From the NCBI GenBank assembly GCA_027886175.1, contig JAJNNQ010000075.1:83741001-83805000 (forward strand): a stretch of 64,000 nucleotides of DNA. The letters are read 5' to 3'. Of this stretch, positions 11,176 to 23,881 are shown piece by piece. The notes under the pieces are model-generated. The model was not told where the DNA came from, ran no database searches, and saw nothing but the letters and a program-made list of their open reading frames with translations. The DNA is from Phylloscopus collybita. Its lineage: Eukaryota > Chordata > Aves > Passeriformes > Phylloscopidae. Numbering within the stretch: position 1 is the stretch's first letter; each line of letters begins with the position of its first letter. The translations under genes were made by a program, and so were the position numbers.

Positions 11176-14100
11176 ACAGGATACTCAGTGTTGAAGCCTC
11201 CATTATTCTGTGCTCACAAGAACAGGCCCTGTAATTTCAGTGGGACTGTGGGTGGATGTGCTTGATGGAGATTTGCAGTGCCAGGTCTTGCAAATCTCTA
11301 TGATTTATTCTAAGTGCATCACAGAATATTGAGCTTATTGTTTGTAATACGACACTGGATACGTTTCCCTTTCTTGCTCATGTCAATTTTTTTCACACAA
11401 GGCACCTAGTACAAAGTTTCATGGTCGTGAAATGTGCATGAAAATTTATGGATGCACATGTGTCTCTTGACCATGGTCATGATTTCTTAAGGCTCTCTGT
11501 AGCTGTTAAAAATAAATATAGCTGTTAAAAAAGAAATTTATATGATTCCCAGCACAAGTAGGTATACTATAATCCATCTTTAATTTCATTTATAACTTAG
11601 AAAAATATTCTGAATGTGTGTCATAGTAATCAACACTTACTCATTCCTAAATTATTTTCAAATATTATTTTCAATATATTTTTGAATAAACCTTTAAAAA
11701 ACAGAAGTATGGACAAAGCTTGTTCACTGTGGTGATATGATTTCATTTTGCCTTTTGAGTTCTAGATGGAGCCTGTCGTTCTTAAAAGATTTGGTTATTG
11801 CAAATTGATTTTTTTAGTCATTATTAGTATTTTAAAAGCTCTGAAAAGTTTATTTTTTTTTCTAATGAAGACTCATTAAAATGCTAGACTACTCTAAATA
11901 TGGCTTAATTCAGATTTTTTTTTCTGACTAGCATATTGTAATTAAAAAAATAAAAAAGGAAGAGTCATGTCAACATTGGTTCTGTGCTTTCAGACCTAAA
12001 TATAAGTTAAGTCCTTAAAAACAAAAAGCCTGCAATGATGATTTGAAATATCTGATTGCAAAACCAGTTATTACAGTCTGCTCCTTTGAAATTTCAAGAA
12101 GGTAAACGTATTTTGACCAAAAATTTCTTTATTAAAGTGCCAAATGAAAGACATGACCAGATGTTCAAGGTGTTTTCCCATCATGGAAGTCATTTGTGTA
12201 ACTTGTGGTTGCCGAGGAGCCCGTTAGAGTTTAATAGTGGATGTGTGTGTTTAAGATAGTGTATTTTATACTGATAAATGTACTCCAGAAAATGGGAATG
12301 GAAAATGAGCAGTTATTAGAAATATTTTTTTTTAAAAAAGTTATTTACCTAAATTACTCTGAAAGATACATGGTAGAAATGGTTGGATGCTGGAAACAGA
12401 GGTGTACACTGGGAAGTGGAATACAGTGTTCTTGCCTATAAAACTGCTGTGTATATTTGTAAGTAAAAATAACAGCAATTCAGATGTATCTTAACATATT
12501 CTAAAATTCCAGAAAACGTATACAACTGTGTCTTGAGTGAAAAATAAAGTGAATGTTGTCTTAAAAAAATTGCTTAAGTATTCCTGATTTCTGAGATCAC
12601 AAGGAATCTTCAGCCAGCTGGAGCCTTCAGGTTATTCAATGATTCTAAGTAGAACTATAGATGACTAATGAAATAAATAGTTGTCTTCCTCTTAATTTTT
12701 CATTTATAGGGCCAACAGTTCTTACATTTCCTGAGGCACTCTGCATATATTATTGAGGTAGTATGTTAAAATGATCTCGCCTCATTTATCCTCCCCCACA
12801 GAATAGCTGAGATGTAACTTTCCAAAGAAAACATCTGAAACATTTAATTTTACCTGTCACTTTTTTTTCATTTTCCCTGTTAAGAGTAAAACATTGGGCT
12901 ATGCATTTTTAACAGCGGTTATTCATGTGAAGGTTAGAATAAACAAAAGTATGATTTAACATTCAAAGACCAGAAAATGACTAATGGGCAACTCTAATTC
13001 ATTTTCCAGGCTGTAGGTAGGCATAGTTGAAAGCTATAAAGGTAACAAAGGTTATCAAGACCTAAAGATAAGAAATAGAAACTGTTAAGTTTAGTGTCTA
13101 AAACTGGAGTTTCCTCATTTTTCTTTCTACTATGTGAAATAGTAATTCCTTGGATCTATGCTATTCTCATTCTCAAGTTAATACTACATTGTGATTTATA
13201 TAATTCAAGGAATAGATATTTATTTTATTTAACTGACTTCATCTAGGTGCATTTTATTTTGTTATCCATCTAACATACTGTGCATGCATGCTTGTGTTGT
13301 TTTGCAGAACTCTGAATATCTTCTCTATAATCTTGATGAATTTTATTTCCTGCATACAGTATTTGTTTAGATGTTTTGTATTGGTATCTCTAGCAAAGTC
13401 TTTTCTGCTTAAGAGCATTCAAATTGCAGGTAATGATCTATGACTTAATATTATTGTCTACAACAATCATTGTGTTTCTGCTAGACAAATGCTAAGGCAA
13501 ATGCTACTCTATCAAAATCTGTCCAACTCAACTTTTCTTTTAGAAACATTCACATTAGACATGAACTCTCAACAGATTAACTTTTCTAATGCTACACAAG
13601 CAGAAGTAGTGATTGAACTCTGTTACTCACACAGTAAGTTACTTTTACTAAGTCCCAGGGGAAACTGGCATAGGTATTTAAAATTAAAAGCTATTATAAC
13701 TAACTGGAGAAAAATGCTCTTGGATCAAGTTTATGGAACAGTTAATTCCTAAATAAATGCAACTGTACATATCATACTTCTTCTGTAAAAATATTAAAAA
13801 GTACCTAAAATAGAACATTTTGGTTGTTATTTGGTTGTAACTAGGTTCAAGCTGAACCAACTAGACTCAGTGATTGTCTGATTTCACAGATAACATTACT
13901 AAGCTTTAAGGAGTTTTCTGTGTCCCTGAAGCCTATACTGAAATTGTTTGATCCATTTCTTCCCATTACTTTTTGCTTGTATCTGTTATATACAATAGAA
14001 GTTCTTACTGCTATGCTGTAGTAAGAAATTTTTTCTAATGTATTGAAGTCACAGCAATAATGTTACATTAGTTTGACCTTGTTTAACGAAAGGATCATCA

Positions 14101-16185
14101 TTTCAGGCATAAGATGGAACGCTTGTCACTGGTTTGACTTAGAGAGAAGGAGTATTCTGTAGGACTGCCACTCTTTCCTCTTGTCATCACTGTCTTCCTC
14201 TTCATTAATGAAGCCTGATCCAGCTCCTACTGAAATTGGTTGGTATTGTGTACTGTATACAGAAAATTTTCTGCTGCATCTCGTCTAGGGTCAAAGAGTT
14301 TTAATATTTGCAAATGTAATGACATTTTTTGTCCTTTGTAGAGAAATTCTACCTCTAGGAAGAGGTAGGCAGAGGAAAATACATTTGAAAAATACTCTGT
14401 GCTTCACTCTATTCAAAGAGCTGTAAGCATATGGCAAAAGGAGCCTGTCCCATGTCTGGCTGAGCATAGGGAATACAATTTCTACAAAATAGATCTCTTA
14501 TACTGGAGTCTTGGTACATTCCTGCCCTCTATGCCCACTTGTCTATTTTGTGTAGGTTGAATTTCATGGTTTTGCATGATTTTATTGCAAAGAAGGCAGA
14601 CTCCATCCCCCTCAGAACTTCAAGGGTCCTTGCCAAGATCCCACTTTGTCATTCTGCCTCAGCAGTGACATGCAGAGGCAGCCTAACACCAGGAAGATAG
14701 GCAAGAGCACAGCATCTAACCAAAAACAGCCTAGGCCATTAAGTACTACCACAGTAGAACTCACAGAGAGAATTTATTTGTTATGCATTGGAAAAATTGA
14801 AAAAAATCCCCATTACTTACTAAAGGACCTTGTAACTTTCTTCTGCACGCTGCTTTTCACACTCTGCCCAAATAAGCTGGGGGATAGCCAGTGAAATCCC
14901 CAAATTATAACAAGTTGCAACATGCATGAGCTATTTACAACATGTAAGAAATTTCCATAAATGACTGTTTTTGTTTGTTTTTTTTTTTTAATTAGGTACT
15001 GCTTAAGCACAGACTTCTCACACATTCATTTCACTGGCTCGACAGTATTGCCCTTCTTGCTTAAATTATGTCCAATGTATTCTAATTGTAATTTGATTTC
15101 TAATCATTGTGAAGTTCAAACAGTTGCAAAAGACAGGATGTTTTATATTTGGAGAAGAATTTGCATCATAAAATTAACCAAGTTATTTTTGGCTTTGCAA
15201 ACTTTATAGACTGGGTTAATTGTTCGACCTTCTTTCATAGTTGTTTATACTCCATATCGATCTCCTTCCTCCAGATCAATCTCCTTCCTCTACACATCAC
15301 AGAGGTAGCTTTCAATCTATGTATAAATACAGTAATGGTATAATGTTAGAAGTAAAGCCAATAATCTCCTTAGAGAGAAGTGTAAATCTTCATCTTTGTG
15401 TTTTGCCTCAGTCTGGGCTCCTTAGACTCCTGCTCCAGTGACCTCGGTGCCTGCTTGTGGATTCAGATTTTCTGTGATAGACATAGACTGCTTATAGGAT
15501 CTGCCTGAATTATGTGCCTGTTCTCCTCTTTTATTCATGGTTTCTGGTTTGAAACAAACAGGATTTGTGTAAGTTTTGTGTTGTATATGAGTTTTGCTTT
15601 TAGTTCATGAAAATGATGACTAGAGTTTGGGATAGTTCTCTTTCCTTCTTGGAGGTGCTTTAAATCTAGTTTAATGGAGTGGCATATATGTTTGCAGCTC
15701 TCAAAATGTGCAATTATCCTATTAGAACTCCACAAGAGCCAAGGCTAGTCAGAGAGCAACAATTTCATTTTCAGGGAGGGGAGAGGAGCTTTGAGACTTG
15801 CGTTCATTTTGATGCTGAGCTCTTTCTCACACCCACTAGATATTCCATCCTGAATGTTTTCACTGAAATAGATACATTTTCATGAAATATTGCTCTTTAA
15901 AAGAAAAAAGTATTCTAAAGCAAATAAGTTTTTTCTATCTGTAGGCTTTTATTAAGCAATGTCTCTAGGCAGAAAATGGTTTCTGTACCATAGGAATACA
16001 TTTTTGTATGACTACAGCACTAAAAAGTGCAAGAGTAGGAACAAGGAAAGTAAGAAATCAGCATTTCCAGTGATGCTGATTCAGTTTTAGCCCAGAACAA
16101 AGGAAGATGATCAGAATTCCCAAAAGCCCCTCTCACTAATCCCTGAGGTCTGTGGTACATGTGTTGCTATGTAGGCTTTAACCCT
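11176..16185. other. AT-rich non-coding stretch
   Basis: About 5 kb of AT-rich DNA with no gene recognised. A patch near 11190-11260 (TTTCAGTGGGACTGTGGGTG) resembles very old amniote repeats but is not classifiable. Short frames at 13489-13752, 14646-14894 and 14961-15209 have no recognisable domain. Nothing else stands out. Confidence 0.5.
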
Positions 16186-16213
16186 ATAAATAAATAAATA
16201 AATAAATAAATAA
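16186..16213. repeat. (AAAT)n microsatellite
   Basis: About seven copies of the tetranucleotide AAAT in tandem. Confidence 0.95.
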
Positions 16214-17099
16214 GTGCTAAATACTTCACAGAGCCAATCTTTGCAATGTAAAGAACCAACACACTGAACTTTGAGGTTAGGAGCAGCCCTGAGCTAAACT
16301 GTTAATGCTGATGCAAATGTTGTCCCCTTTATTTACCTGTAAACTGCTTATCAAGTCAGTGCACATCTGAGGAGTACCTTCTCTGTGCTAGTGGCCCTAG
16401 GCTAATGTGATGGGAAGCCTGATCCTACCTCCAGGCCAGGCACTGAACAGTTGTGGTAGCTGTTCCTACTGCTTGTTTTCACATAGGCCGGCTTGGAATA
16501 GTTGCATTTATTTCATCATTCCTTCATCTGATGTCATTCCAGAGCAGTGTTTACTTAGTGACAGGATGCCTTGTTGTGACTTAATGTTGCCCTCTCCTTC
16601 ACTTCTCTGCCAACAGCATGCTGAGGATTTGGTCACCAACAGGACAGGGCAGATGATTGATCTTGTACATGAAACACACAGAATTACTTTTTAACAACTA
16701 CGTGTATCTTATGGGAAGATTTTTGAAGTCTTCTAATCAAATCAAGTTCAAGCAGTAATAGTATATTTAAACTTGCTGAACTTTTAAAAAAACCTCTGGT
16801 TTTAGTCAGGGCTCTTCTTGAATAAGTAAGCTATCTCTTTACAATGAAAAATGGGTCTACTGTAATGTAATGAAATGAATTTTATTCTGTGCTTTAATGA
16901 AGTGCAGAAGTTGACTGATGATTTTAAAAGCATCTCTTTTGAACCTAGCCAGAAGCTGGTTGTTTATATTTATCTAGGTGTCTTGGGAGCTTTGGAAATG
17001 CATGAATTTTATTTAAGAAAAAAAAAAAAAAAAGAAGCAACAATAATTATATTTTTAGTGGTCTAAAGTAATGCATAATTTCAAACCGTACTGAGGAAA
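16214..17099. other. Non-coding stretch with short A tract
   Basis: No gene or repeat family recognised. It contains a 16-bp A-rich run near 17019-17034. The 95-residue plus frame at 16407-16694 shows no domain. Confidence 0.5.
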
Positions 17100-17700
17100 G
17101 CATTTTCCCCTGGCTGTACTGTTGATAGCAGTTATCTTTCTAATTTGCATTCATTCTGCTGTTTTACTGAGCCTGTTTTTCTTAAAGACATTTCAGCCTG
17201 ATGCAGTTTTTCCTTATTGCTCTGACCACATGGATTTATTTATTTTTTTTATTATCCAGCCTGCGATCCCATTTTTAAGTAATTATTTAATTGATGGCCA
17301 TTTATCCCAGCTAGGGCTTCAAGAGAAGCCAGTTTCTGCTGGTAAAGCCCAGAACAGCCTTGAAGGGTTGGTGATGCTAAGTTTGGCGATGCAGTATCGA
17401 TATCCACTTGGCGATTTCCTAGGTGAGGTCTGTGTCTGGGTGTCAGAATGGATCATGTGAAACTATGTCGGCCAATTAATCACTGCCAATGAGCCATGGC
17501 CTGCCAAAGCTCCTTCTCATAACGGCCTCCTTGTTAGCTTCACAAAACCCAAATCCACAAGCCAGACCTCCTCCTTTAGGACCTCCAATGCAGGCTACAG
17601 AAGCATTTGCAGGAAAATGCATTTACCGCAAGAAAGAAATGTCACGGGCTTATAGGGTTGATCTATCAAAAGGGAAAAAATAAAATTAAAAAAAAACAGG
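17100..17700. promoter_or_regulatory. Candidate conserved noncoding element
   Basis: This 600-bp block looks more information-rich than its surroundings. It has balanced composition, retained CpGs (for example around 17391-17413 and 17469) and dense homeodomain-type cores such as TAATTATTTAATTGATGG at 17280-17297 and CCAATTAATCACTGCCAATG at 17471-17490. It matches no repeat family I know. It encloses the exon-like segment at 17260-17422. Two plus frames cross it (17122-17460 and 17489-17683) without a recognisable domain. A deeply conserved developmental enhancer is my preferred reading. An unannotated exon is the alternative. Confidence 0.35.
17260..17422 (+). other. Exon-like segment with strong splice signals
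   Basis: The segment is preceded by a pyrimidine-rich run ending TTTTATTATCCAG at 17247-17259, a good 3' splice site. It is followed by CCTAG/GTGAGG at 17418-17426, a good 5' splice site. The 163-bp interval is open throughout in the frame that starts at 17122. Its length is not a multiple of three, so inclusion would shift a reading frame unless its neighbours compensate. I recognise no protein domain. It could be an exon of a noncoding RNA, a regulated 'poison' exon, or coincidence inside a conserved element. Confidence 0.25.
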
Positions 17701-20700
17701 AGAAATGTGGGGTTTAGCTTGATAACAACTTTTGTGGAATTGCCCTATAAGTCTAAGGCAAGACTTCTAACGTGAATATAAAATCAATCCACATTAAGCA
17801 GTACGTTTAGCATTGTAATTGCTGATTTAAAATTAGTTGAAATCTGACCTTTGTGTTTCATAGCAATGACTGTTTCAAGGGAAAAAGTGTCATTCATGTT
17901 TAGTACTTCTCCTGCCTTATCTGTTCCTTCATCCTGATCTTACCAGATGCAAAAACCTAGGGTAAGAGCGGTAGGGAAAGTCAGAACTGAGTAGTAGCCT
18001 GATGAACTACTGAAATAAATTAAATTCCTTTGACAAGTAAGTCATTGTTGTGGGGGATGGGGGAGAAGGGTGTGAGGGGGGAAGGGAGAGCATCTTTTAC
18101 TTCACTGGCCCATTTAGGAAGTTCGGTCACTGGTATGAAGCCATACAGCTGCACACAATATAAAGTAAGTTTAGCAGCATATTTGGTGAGTTTATAACTT
18201 CCCCAGGGCATTTTAACATTAAAAATAGTGATTGTTAACCTGGTCCATCTGAGCTTAAATATGAGCTTGCTTTGCAAGAAATGAGGGGTAACATCTCAAG
18301 TACATTTCTTTGTTTTTTATTATTGCTTAAGGGCTTACGTTGCTTTATAACTGCATTTTGTCTGGCTTTGAGTTTTGCACTCAACAGGGATATTCAAATC
18401 CATGGTCTCAGTAAGGATGGCAATCCCAGTACTGGCTTAGAAATATGTTCTTTTATAGTTATTCACAGATATTAAAAAACAAATAGTATATGATAAAGTG
18501 GCAATTGTATATGATTTTGACGTTAGCAGCGAGTCCATTACATGAGTGTTATCTGTCTGCTGACTGAAGATTTTTTCACTACCAGCAAAAACTCTTTTTA
18601 GATCATTAGTGTCTCAGACTGGCAGCCAAAACAACACTGACAAATATTGAAAGGCCCACGAGAAATTGTGCTGAAAAAATTATTATTGCTTTATAGAATG
18701 AAGTAGATTACAGGCTATTCAAATTAAGTTCCATTTTAAAAAGTATATTTCTGTATGTTAATCAGATTGTCTTTCGAAGCAAAATTCTGTTTTCAGATGA
18801 ATATGCAACCGGAAACACCCAAATTTTCAAAGCTATGAGTCAGAATAAAAAAAAAAAAATCACTATATTACCTACAAAAATTAGGAGATTTTAAAAATAA
18901 TATTGCTAAGGGTCTTTTTGCTGTTTCATAAACCTTTAGGATTCATTGTACCAAGCATTTTTCTGCAAATACAAAACCTCAATGATTATGTATTTATCTG
19001 TGAAAACAAATTCTCATGTACTTGCTCCTGGAATGAGGCAAAATTGGATGCAAACATAAAGCCCCCAAATATTGCAATTATTGCTAGAATTCGGTAGTGT
19101 TGTGGTAATGCAGGAATGAGCCCAAATCTTACATCACATGGCATGCTTCTGTGTAGCACTGGCAGAAAAAGTGTTTCTCCATCAGTGCTGCTCTCCCAAG
19201 ACAGCTCCCATCTATACTGAACAGCCATGGCATATTGTACAGGTGAGTCCTGGTGCTCACTAGTCCATGTTTTGTTTTTATGCTCTACTGTGTCAAGGGA
19301 AAATATTTTTAAATATACGTATGCAAACTATGAATTAATTTTTTTTCTCCTTCACAAGATTCCTTTGCCCCTCTGTTAGATTGAAATGAAATCACTGTGC
19401 TGGCTTGCAGTTGGGTTTGAGAGCCATTTAAATCTGCAAAGCTGTTTACAAGCCCTGCTTCTGATACTTTCATACCATGTCCCTGCTTCTCATAGTAAGC
19501 AATGCTAAGAGGATCTTCATTCTTCAGACCACAGCAGCTCCTTGAGAACCTCTTCTCTCTTTACTGGTTTAGTGTGGCTTCCATACACAGGCACTGAAGG
19601 TGGGATTCACACCCCTGTGTAAAGCCCAATGAAACTAGTTCTGCCTAAGGCACCAGTGTCAGGAAAAGAGGGAGCAGAACACCGCCTTGGAAGCGTTGCT
19701 CAGGGCACACCCCAGGTGTTTCCACCACCACACAGACCCTGCAACACCCTCTGGTGAAAAGTTCCTTGCCAATTTGTCTCAAACTATTCACAAATACCTG
19801 TCTGGCTTTCTGCTACTACTGCAGCTGTCTTCAAGGGAATCTTCTCACCTCTCTCCCTGAGGGACACTCATGCATGTTTTCTTAGCTTCTCACCTACTTT
19901 ATAGTGCAGAAGGGGAGGGTGCCTTGTTAGACTGTGTGGCCTCACCTTCCATGGAGACCTAACATGTAATTCTAACTGCTGAGCACTTAAGTGGTTCCAT
20001 AGTAGCAGAATTAACCCATCCACACCCCTGTTATGAAGCTTGGTTGCAGTCCGTCCTCAGGTTATCAAAACCCAGTGATAGGGTAAACACCTGCTGCATG
20101 AAAATCCTAGTCCCCAGAATCTGTAAAGGCCTTAGAATAGCAATTATGAATTTTGGAGGAGATATATATACACACACACATTATGGCATGTAATTTATGC
20201 TTGCAATTCAGAATTGGTTTGTGTGAAAAGTATGCAATTTGTCAAAGTAACAATCCTTGGCTTTGTTCTATACTGGCTGTTAAACCACAGCTCTGAGGAT
20301 TGAGATGTCATTTCCTAAAAGCTGTCTGCTTAAAAAGAATATCTATTCTATGTTCTATCACATGTGAATGGTAAGAAAAGAAAAAACATATATGTACATC
20401 TTGACCCTGTACCAATAAAAACAAATAAAGTCCCAGACCTCAGTTAAAATAGAAGCAAGTTTTGAATAGAACATTTAGCTTATAGATTCTTTTCAGAGAA
20501 AGCCCTTGTACTTTTGGGAGCTGGACAAACACTAATTCATCTGAAAAAAAAAAAAAAGGAAGTAAAATTGCAGGTGGTGGATAAGAATTATCAACTACCT
20601 AATTCCACTTGGTATAAACAAATGGCTTAATCATTTGACCATTTCTAATTGTTCTAACTGTGTTCAATACACAAACAATTTGAACTTTTCTATGGTTTGG

Positions 20701-20763
20701 TTTTTGTCTTTGCTTCCCTAATATCTGGTAGCTGAGATGAACACTGCCAAAGCCATGTATTTT
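17701..20763. other. Non-coding stretch with one G-rich patch
   Basis: Contains the G-rich tract listed separately at 18052-18086. A good-looking donor sequence (ACAG/GTGAGT) occurs at about 19240, but no open frame with an acceptor precedes it. The moderately GC-richer part at 19500-20100 has no recognisable gene or repeat. A short TA/CA repeat lies at about 20162-20180 and an A13 run near 20544. Confidence 0.5.
18052..18086 (+). other. G-quadruplex-like G-rich tract
   Basis: Five or more runs of at least three G (GGGGG, GGGGG, GGG, GGGGGG, GGG) are separated by loops of two to five bases on the plus strand. This meets the usual four-run intramolecular quadruplex pattern. No promoter context is evident. 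Confidence 0.6.
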
Positions 20764-21312
20764 TGTAGAATCCAGGCAAACCAGTTGGAAAAACCTCAAG
20801 GATCATCTGTTGTAAATTTCCTTGTTAAAAGCAAGGTCTAGATGGCCCCAGCACCCTGTCCAGTCGAATCTTGAAAGTGCCCAGTGTTGGGGAATCCATC
20901 ACTTCCCTGGGGAGATTATTCCAATGGCTGATTGTTCTCATTGTCAAAAATGTCCCTCTTGTGTCCAATCAGAATCTCCCCAAGAGTAACTTTTGCCCAT
21001 TACCTTTTGCCTTTTCCTTGTGATTCCCTGTAAAAAAAGAGTCTTCATTTTCTTTGTAGAGATCCTTTAAATACTGGATATTGTGATAAGGTCACCCCTA
21101 ATTCTTTTTTTTCTCAATGCTAAACAAATCCATTTTCTTTCAGTCTTTCCTCACATCTGAGACTACCCAGGCCTTTTATCATCTTCATGGCCCTTCTCTG
21201 GACCCTCCCTAGCCTGTTCACAGCTTTTTTTGCATTGTGGGGATCAAAACTGAGCACAGTATTCTGTGTGTGGCCTGACACACGTTAAGTAAGTGGGATA
21301 GTGGTTTCTTTA
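20764..21312 (-). mobile_element. CR1 LINE, 3' portion, about 550 bp
   Basis: The plus strand is a clear antisense CR1 3' region. It opens with the tail (TAGAATCCAGGCAAACCAGT, then TCAAGGATCATCTGTTGTAA). It continues through GGGGAATCCATCACTTCCCT and ATTATTCCAATGGCTGATTG. It ends with the part encoding the reverse-transcriptase C-terminus, where antisense phrases CTTCATGGCCCTTCTCTGGA and TGAGCACAGTATTCTGTGTG lie. The element thus runs right to left with its 3' end near 20764 and a 5' truncation near 21312. The coding part carries stops and indels, so it is inactive. It is one of the longest and clearest CR1 copies in the window. Confidence 0.95.
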
Positions 21313-22842
21313 TCCAGTCTTTAAATGAGCTCATAAGAAGCTTTCTGGCCAAAAAGGTGGACAAAGTCAGATGCACCAGTTTCAGGCTACATTTGCTGAG
21401 TCTTTGTGCATTTTGAAGAGATACTAATTTCTGTAAATTTACTTAGCAGATTCAGGCTGAAATAATTTCATGTCTTAAATGAAGCAGCAGCCTTTTCAGT
21501 GGGCTTGGTGAGCATGATACATAAAATAGTGTACATCCACTCAGAATGTTTCTGGGAAGATCATTTCCCTCAGTTGCTGCTTTCAGCATGTCACACATGT
21601 CTTTGTTGGCTCCTTTCTTCTATCGCATCAGACCAGTGTTACTTGTCTCCACTTCAAGGGCCTTTCATGTCTTGTATTCATCCTGTCATCTCTCCGCTGT
21701 TGACTGGCTTATTCCTGCCTGCAGCCAACTTCTGACACCCATGTTCAGCACCCACTTGTTAAATTTTCAGACAAGCACCTCTCTCTTTCTTCTCATGCTA
21801 CTGGTCAAGTTTGGGAGGTGCCCACTGTAAACAGTCTCAAAGCTATATCATCATTTCAAATCAGTCTGTAACGCCAACAGGAGTCTTCACACCGATGTAC
21901 TGCAAGCATTGCTTGTCATGACAGTCAAGCTTATTTTCTTACATCCTTCTTAAAGAAAATTCTGTCTGTATTGTTTTCATCTCTATGAGACCTTTTGTTT
22001 TATGCACTACTGCCGTGTGAGCTACAATGGCAAAGGTTGTAGCCTACCGAGGCCAGGTCATGCTACAGTAAAGCAACTGAGTAATTCCATTGTTGCATCA
22101 GGGAGTTCAGTCTCAGTCTCAAGAAGTGCTAAGCTGAATGCTCCTCAGCCAGGTGCTCTGCTGGCAGATGTGCCTGTTGCCTCATTGTCCATTGCCTCAT
22201 GCCAGTCCAAAGTTTCCTTGTGAAACTGTCTGGGTGCCAACACTGCCTGCAGGGCTCTCAGAGTTCAAAAGGTTGAAATATGTATGTTCTTAACTGGATA
22301 GAGCAGATAGGAGAGACACATACCCATGTGTGAAACTGCTACCTGTGTAAGCCCTGATTTGTGGGACAACGAGGATAAAGACTTGCACATGATTCACAGC
22401 ACCCAGCCTAATTTGGCAAGGTGCCTCTGTCCATCTATTTTCCCTCCCAAGACAGAGATCATTATCCACAAAGTAATTTAAAAACACTAAATCAGGCACT
22501 TGATAGGATTCACTTAGTTGACAGTAGAGGAAAATAGGAGAGATCAAGCTGAGGTGTTTAAAGTGGGGATGGCAAATAATCTTTCCTCTTCACTACTGAG
22601 TGTAGTGCTTCCATGTCAAGGGCGTATGTTAGCAAAGGGGTAGACGTGCCATGATAGCTCCAGCACTTCGTCTGCCACCTTGCAGCACATTAGAGAGCAG
22701 GATCAGACAGCCTGCAGAGAAGGGTGAAAGGAGAATGAGAAGGATGTGTTCATGAACCAAAGATCCCCAGCCTGGATTTGTCCATTATCTGGGTGAGGAT
22801 GGGGAAGTCCCAGTCTCACCAGTGTATTTCAGAGTGGAGTTA
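21313..22842. other. Non-coding stretch between two CR1 copies
   Basis: No gene recognised. Frames at 21499-21735 and 21546-21830 (plus) overlap each other and lack domains. A 22290-22547 minus frame is also featureless. This 1.5-kb spacer separates two minus-strand CR1 copies with different 3' tails, which appear to be independent insertions. Confidence 0.5.
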
Positions 22843-23565
22843 GAGGATCATTTAAATTGAAAGAAAACCCAGGAGGCCTTAATCCAACCAGGGATCCAAC
22901 CAGCTTAATCCAATCCAGCTCAGGGCAGGGCCAACACTGACTTAACTCCAGTCACTGAGGACTTTGTTTAAAAGCCTCAAGTTCAGAGATTGTGAAATCT
23001 CCCTGTTTCACCTGTTCTACTGCTTGTATCACTTCATCACAAAAAGTTTCCCCTGCTCCAGCTGACCATCTTGGCAGTCCCTCATTGGACTTGCTCCAGT
23101 CTTTCAACAATTTTCTTGTGCTGTTGGACCCAAAACTGGACATAGCATTCCAGATGCAATATAACAAGTGCTAAGTAAAGGGGAATTATCGCTTCCTTTG
23201 ATCTACTGGCTATAGGACTTTTGATATGGCCCTGGATGCTGTTAGCCTCCAGCACTGGCAGACCACAGAGCTGGCTCATGTTCAGCCTACTAGCCACAAG
23301 GACGTGGGGTCTGTTTCAGCAGGGCTTCTACCTAGCCATGCTTTATTTCAACAGTCAATTTATCTGTTCCATTTGCATCTGACCTGCTTGAATTTTACAA
23401 GGTTCCTCTTGGCCTGTTCCTCCTGCCTGTGCAGAATGCCTGAATGGCAAGAAAATTATCAACTGTTTCTCCCAGGTTGGTGTCACCTCCAAATTTTCTG
23501 AGAGCGGGTCATCTCTTCCTCCAGGTCATTGATAAAGATACTAACCCAGGATCTTCAGTGTCAAG
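22843..23565 (-). mobile_element. CR1 LINE, 3' portion, about 720 bp with internal deletion
   Basis: The plus strand starts with an antisense CR1 tail (GATCATTTAAATTGAAAGAA, then CTTAATCCAACC) and the family phrase AGGGCAGGGCCAACACTGAC at 22922-22941. Further in, the minus strand encodes CR1 reverse-transcriptase C-terminal sequence. The frame 23297-23082 contains NMSQLCGLPVLEAN followed by a region ending in HLECYVQFW and ERLEQVQ, the usual end of the CR1 catalytic protein. Between AAAAAGTTTCCCCTG at about 23041-23055 and the ERLEQVQ coding segment, a stretch of a few hundred bases present in full CR1 copies appears to be missing. The 5' truncation is at about 23565. It is inactive. Confidence 0.93.
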
Positions 23566-23836
23566 AATTTCATGTAGTGTTGGCTCATCTCCATAGCCCT
23601 GTTAGCAAATTTTGAAAAGTTCCATAAATGCTGCATTTTAGAAAGGCAGATCATGGGAGGCAAAAGGCAGGGATGCTCTTTGATCAAATTAGGGTGACAT
23701 TGCGGTGAACTGTCCTAGTCCTGGACCTGAACTGTACAATTTTCAATTCATACTGTGTGTCTGAAAGCTAAAAGAGAGGAAAGAGAATTCCACTTGAGGC
23801 CAATAGCATCCTCCATAAATATGGTCTCTACAACAT

Positions 23837-23842
23837 ATATAT

Positions 23843-23880
<38 letters not shown>
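23837..23880. repeat. (GT)n microsatellite
   Basis: About 19 uninterrupted GT dinucleotides within a slightly interrupted GT/AT repeat. The overlapping Val/Cys and His/Thr dipeptide frames on the two strands at 23748-24183 come from this repeat and are not genes. Confidence 0.95.

Positions 23881-23881
<1 letters not shown>

Noticed and set aside
12754..12767. let-7-like string TGAGGTAGTATGTT
   Set aside because: Only the first ten bases match, and no complementary hairpin arm lies within 100 bp.
16186..16213. Regularly spaced short repeats considered as a CRISPR-like array
   Set aside because: A plain tetranucleotide microsatellite with no spacers, in a vertebrate genome.
18320..18343. miR-137-like string TTATTGCTTAAG
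   Set aside because: The match stops after 12 bases and the expected 5' hairpin arm is absent.
19090..19245. Possible exon ending at ACAG/GTGAGT
   Set aside because: Donor is good, but all three frames upstream contain stops and no convincing acceptor precedes it.
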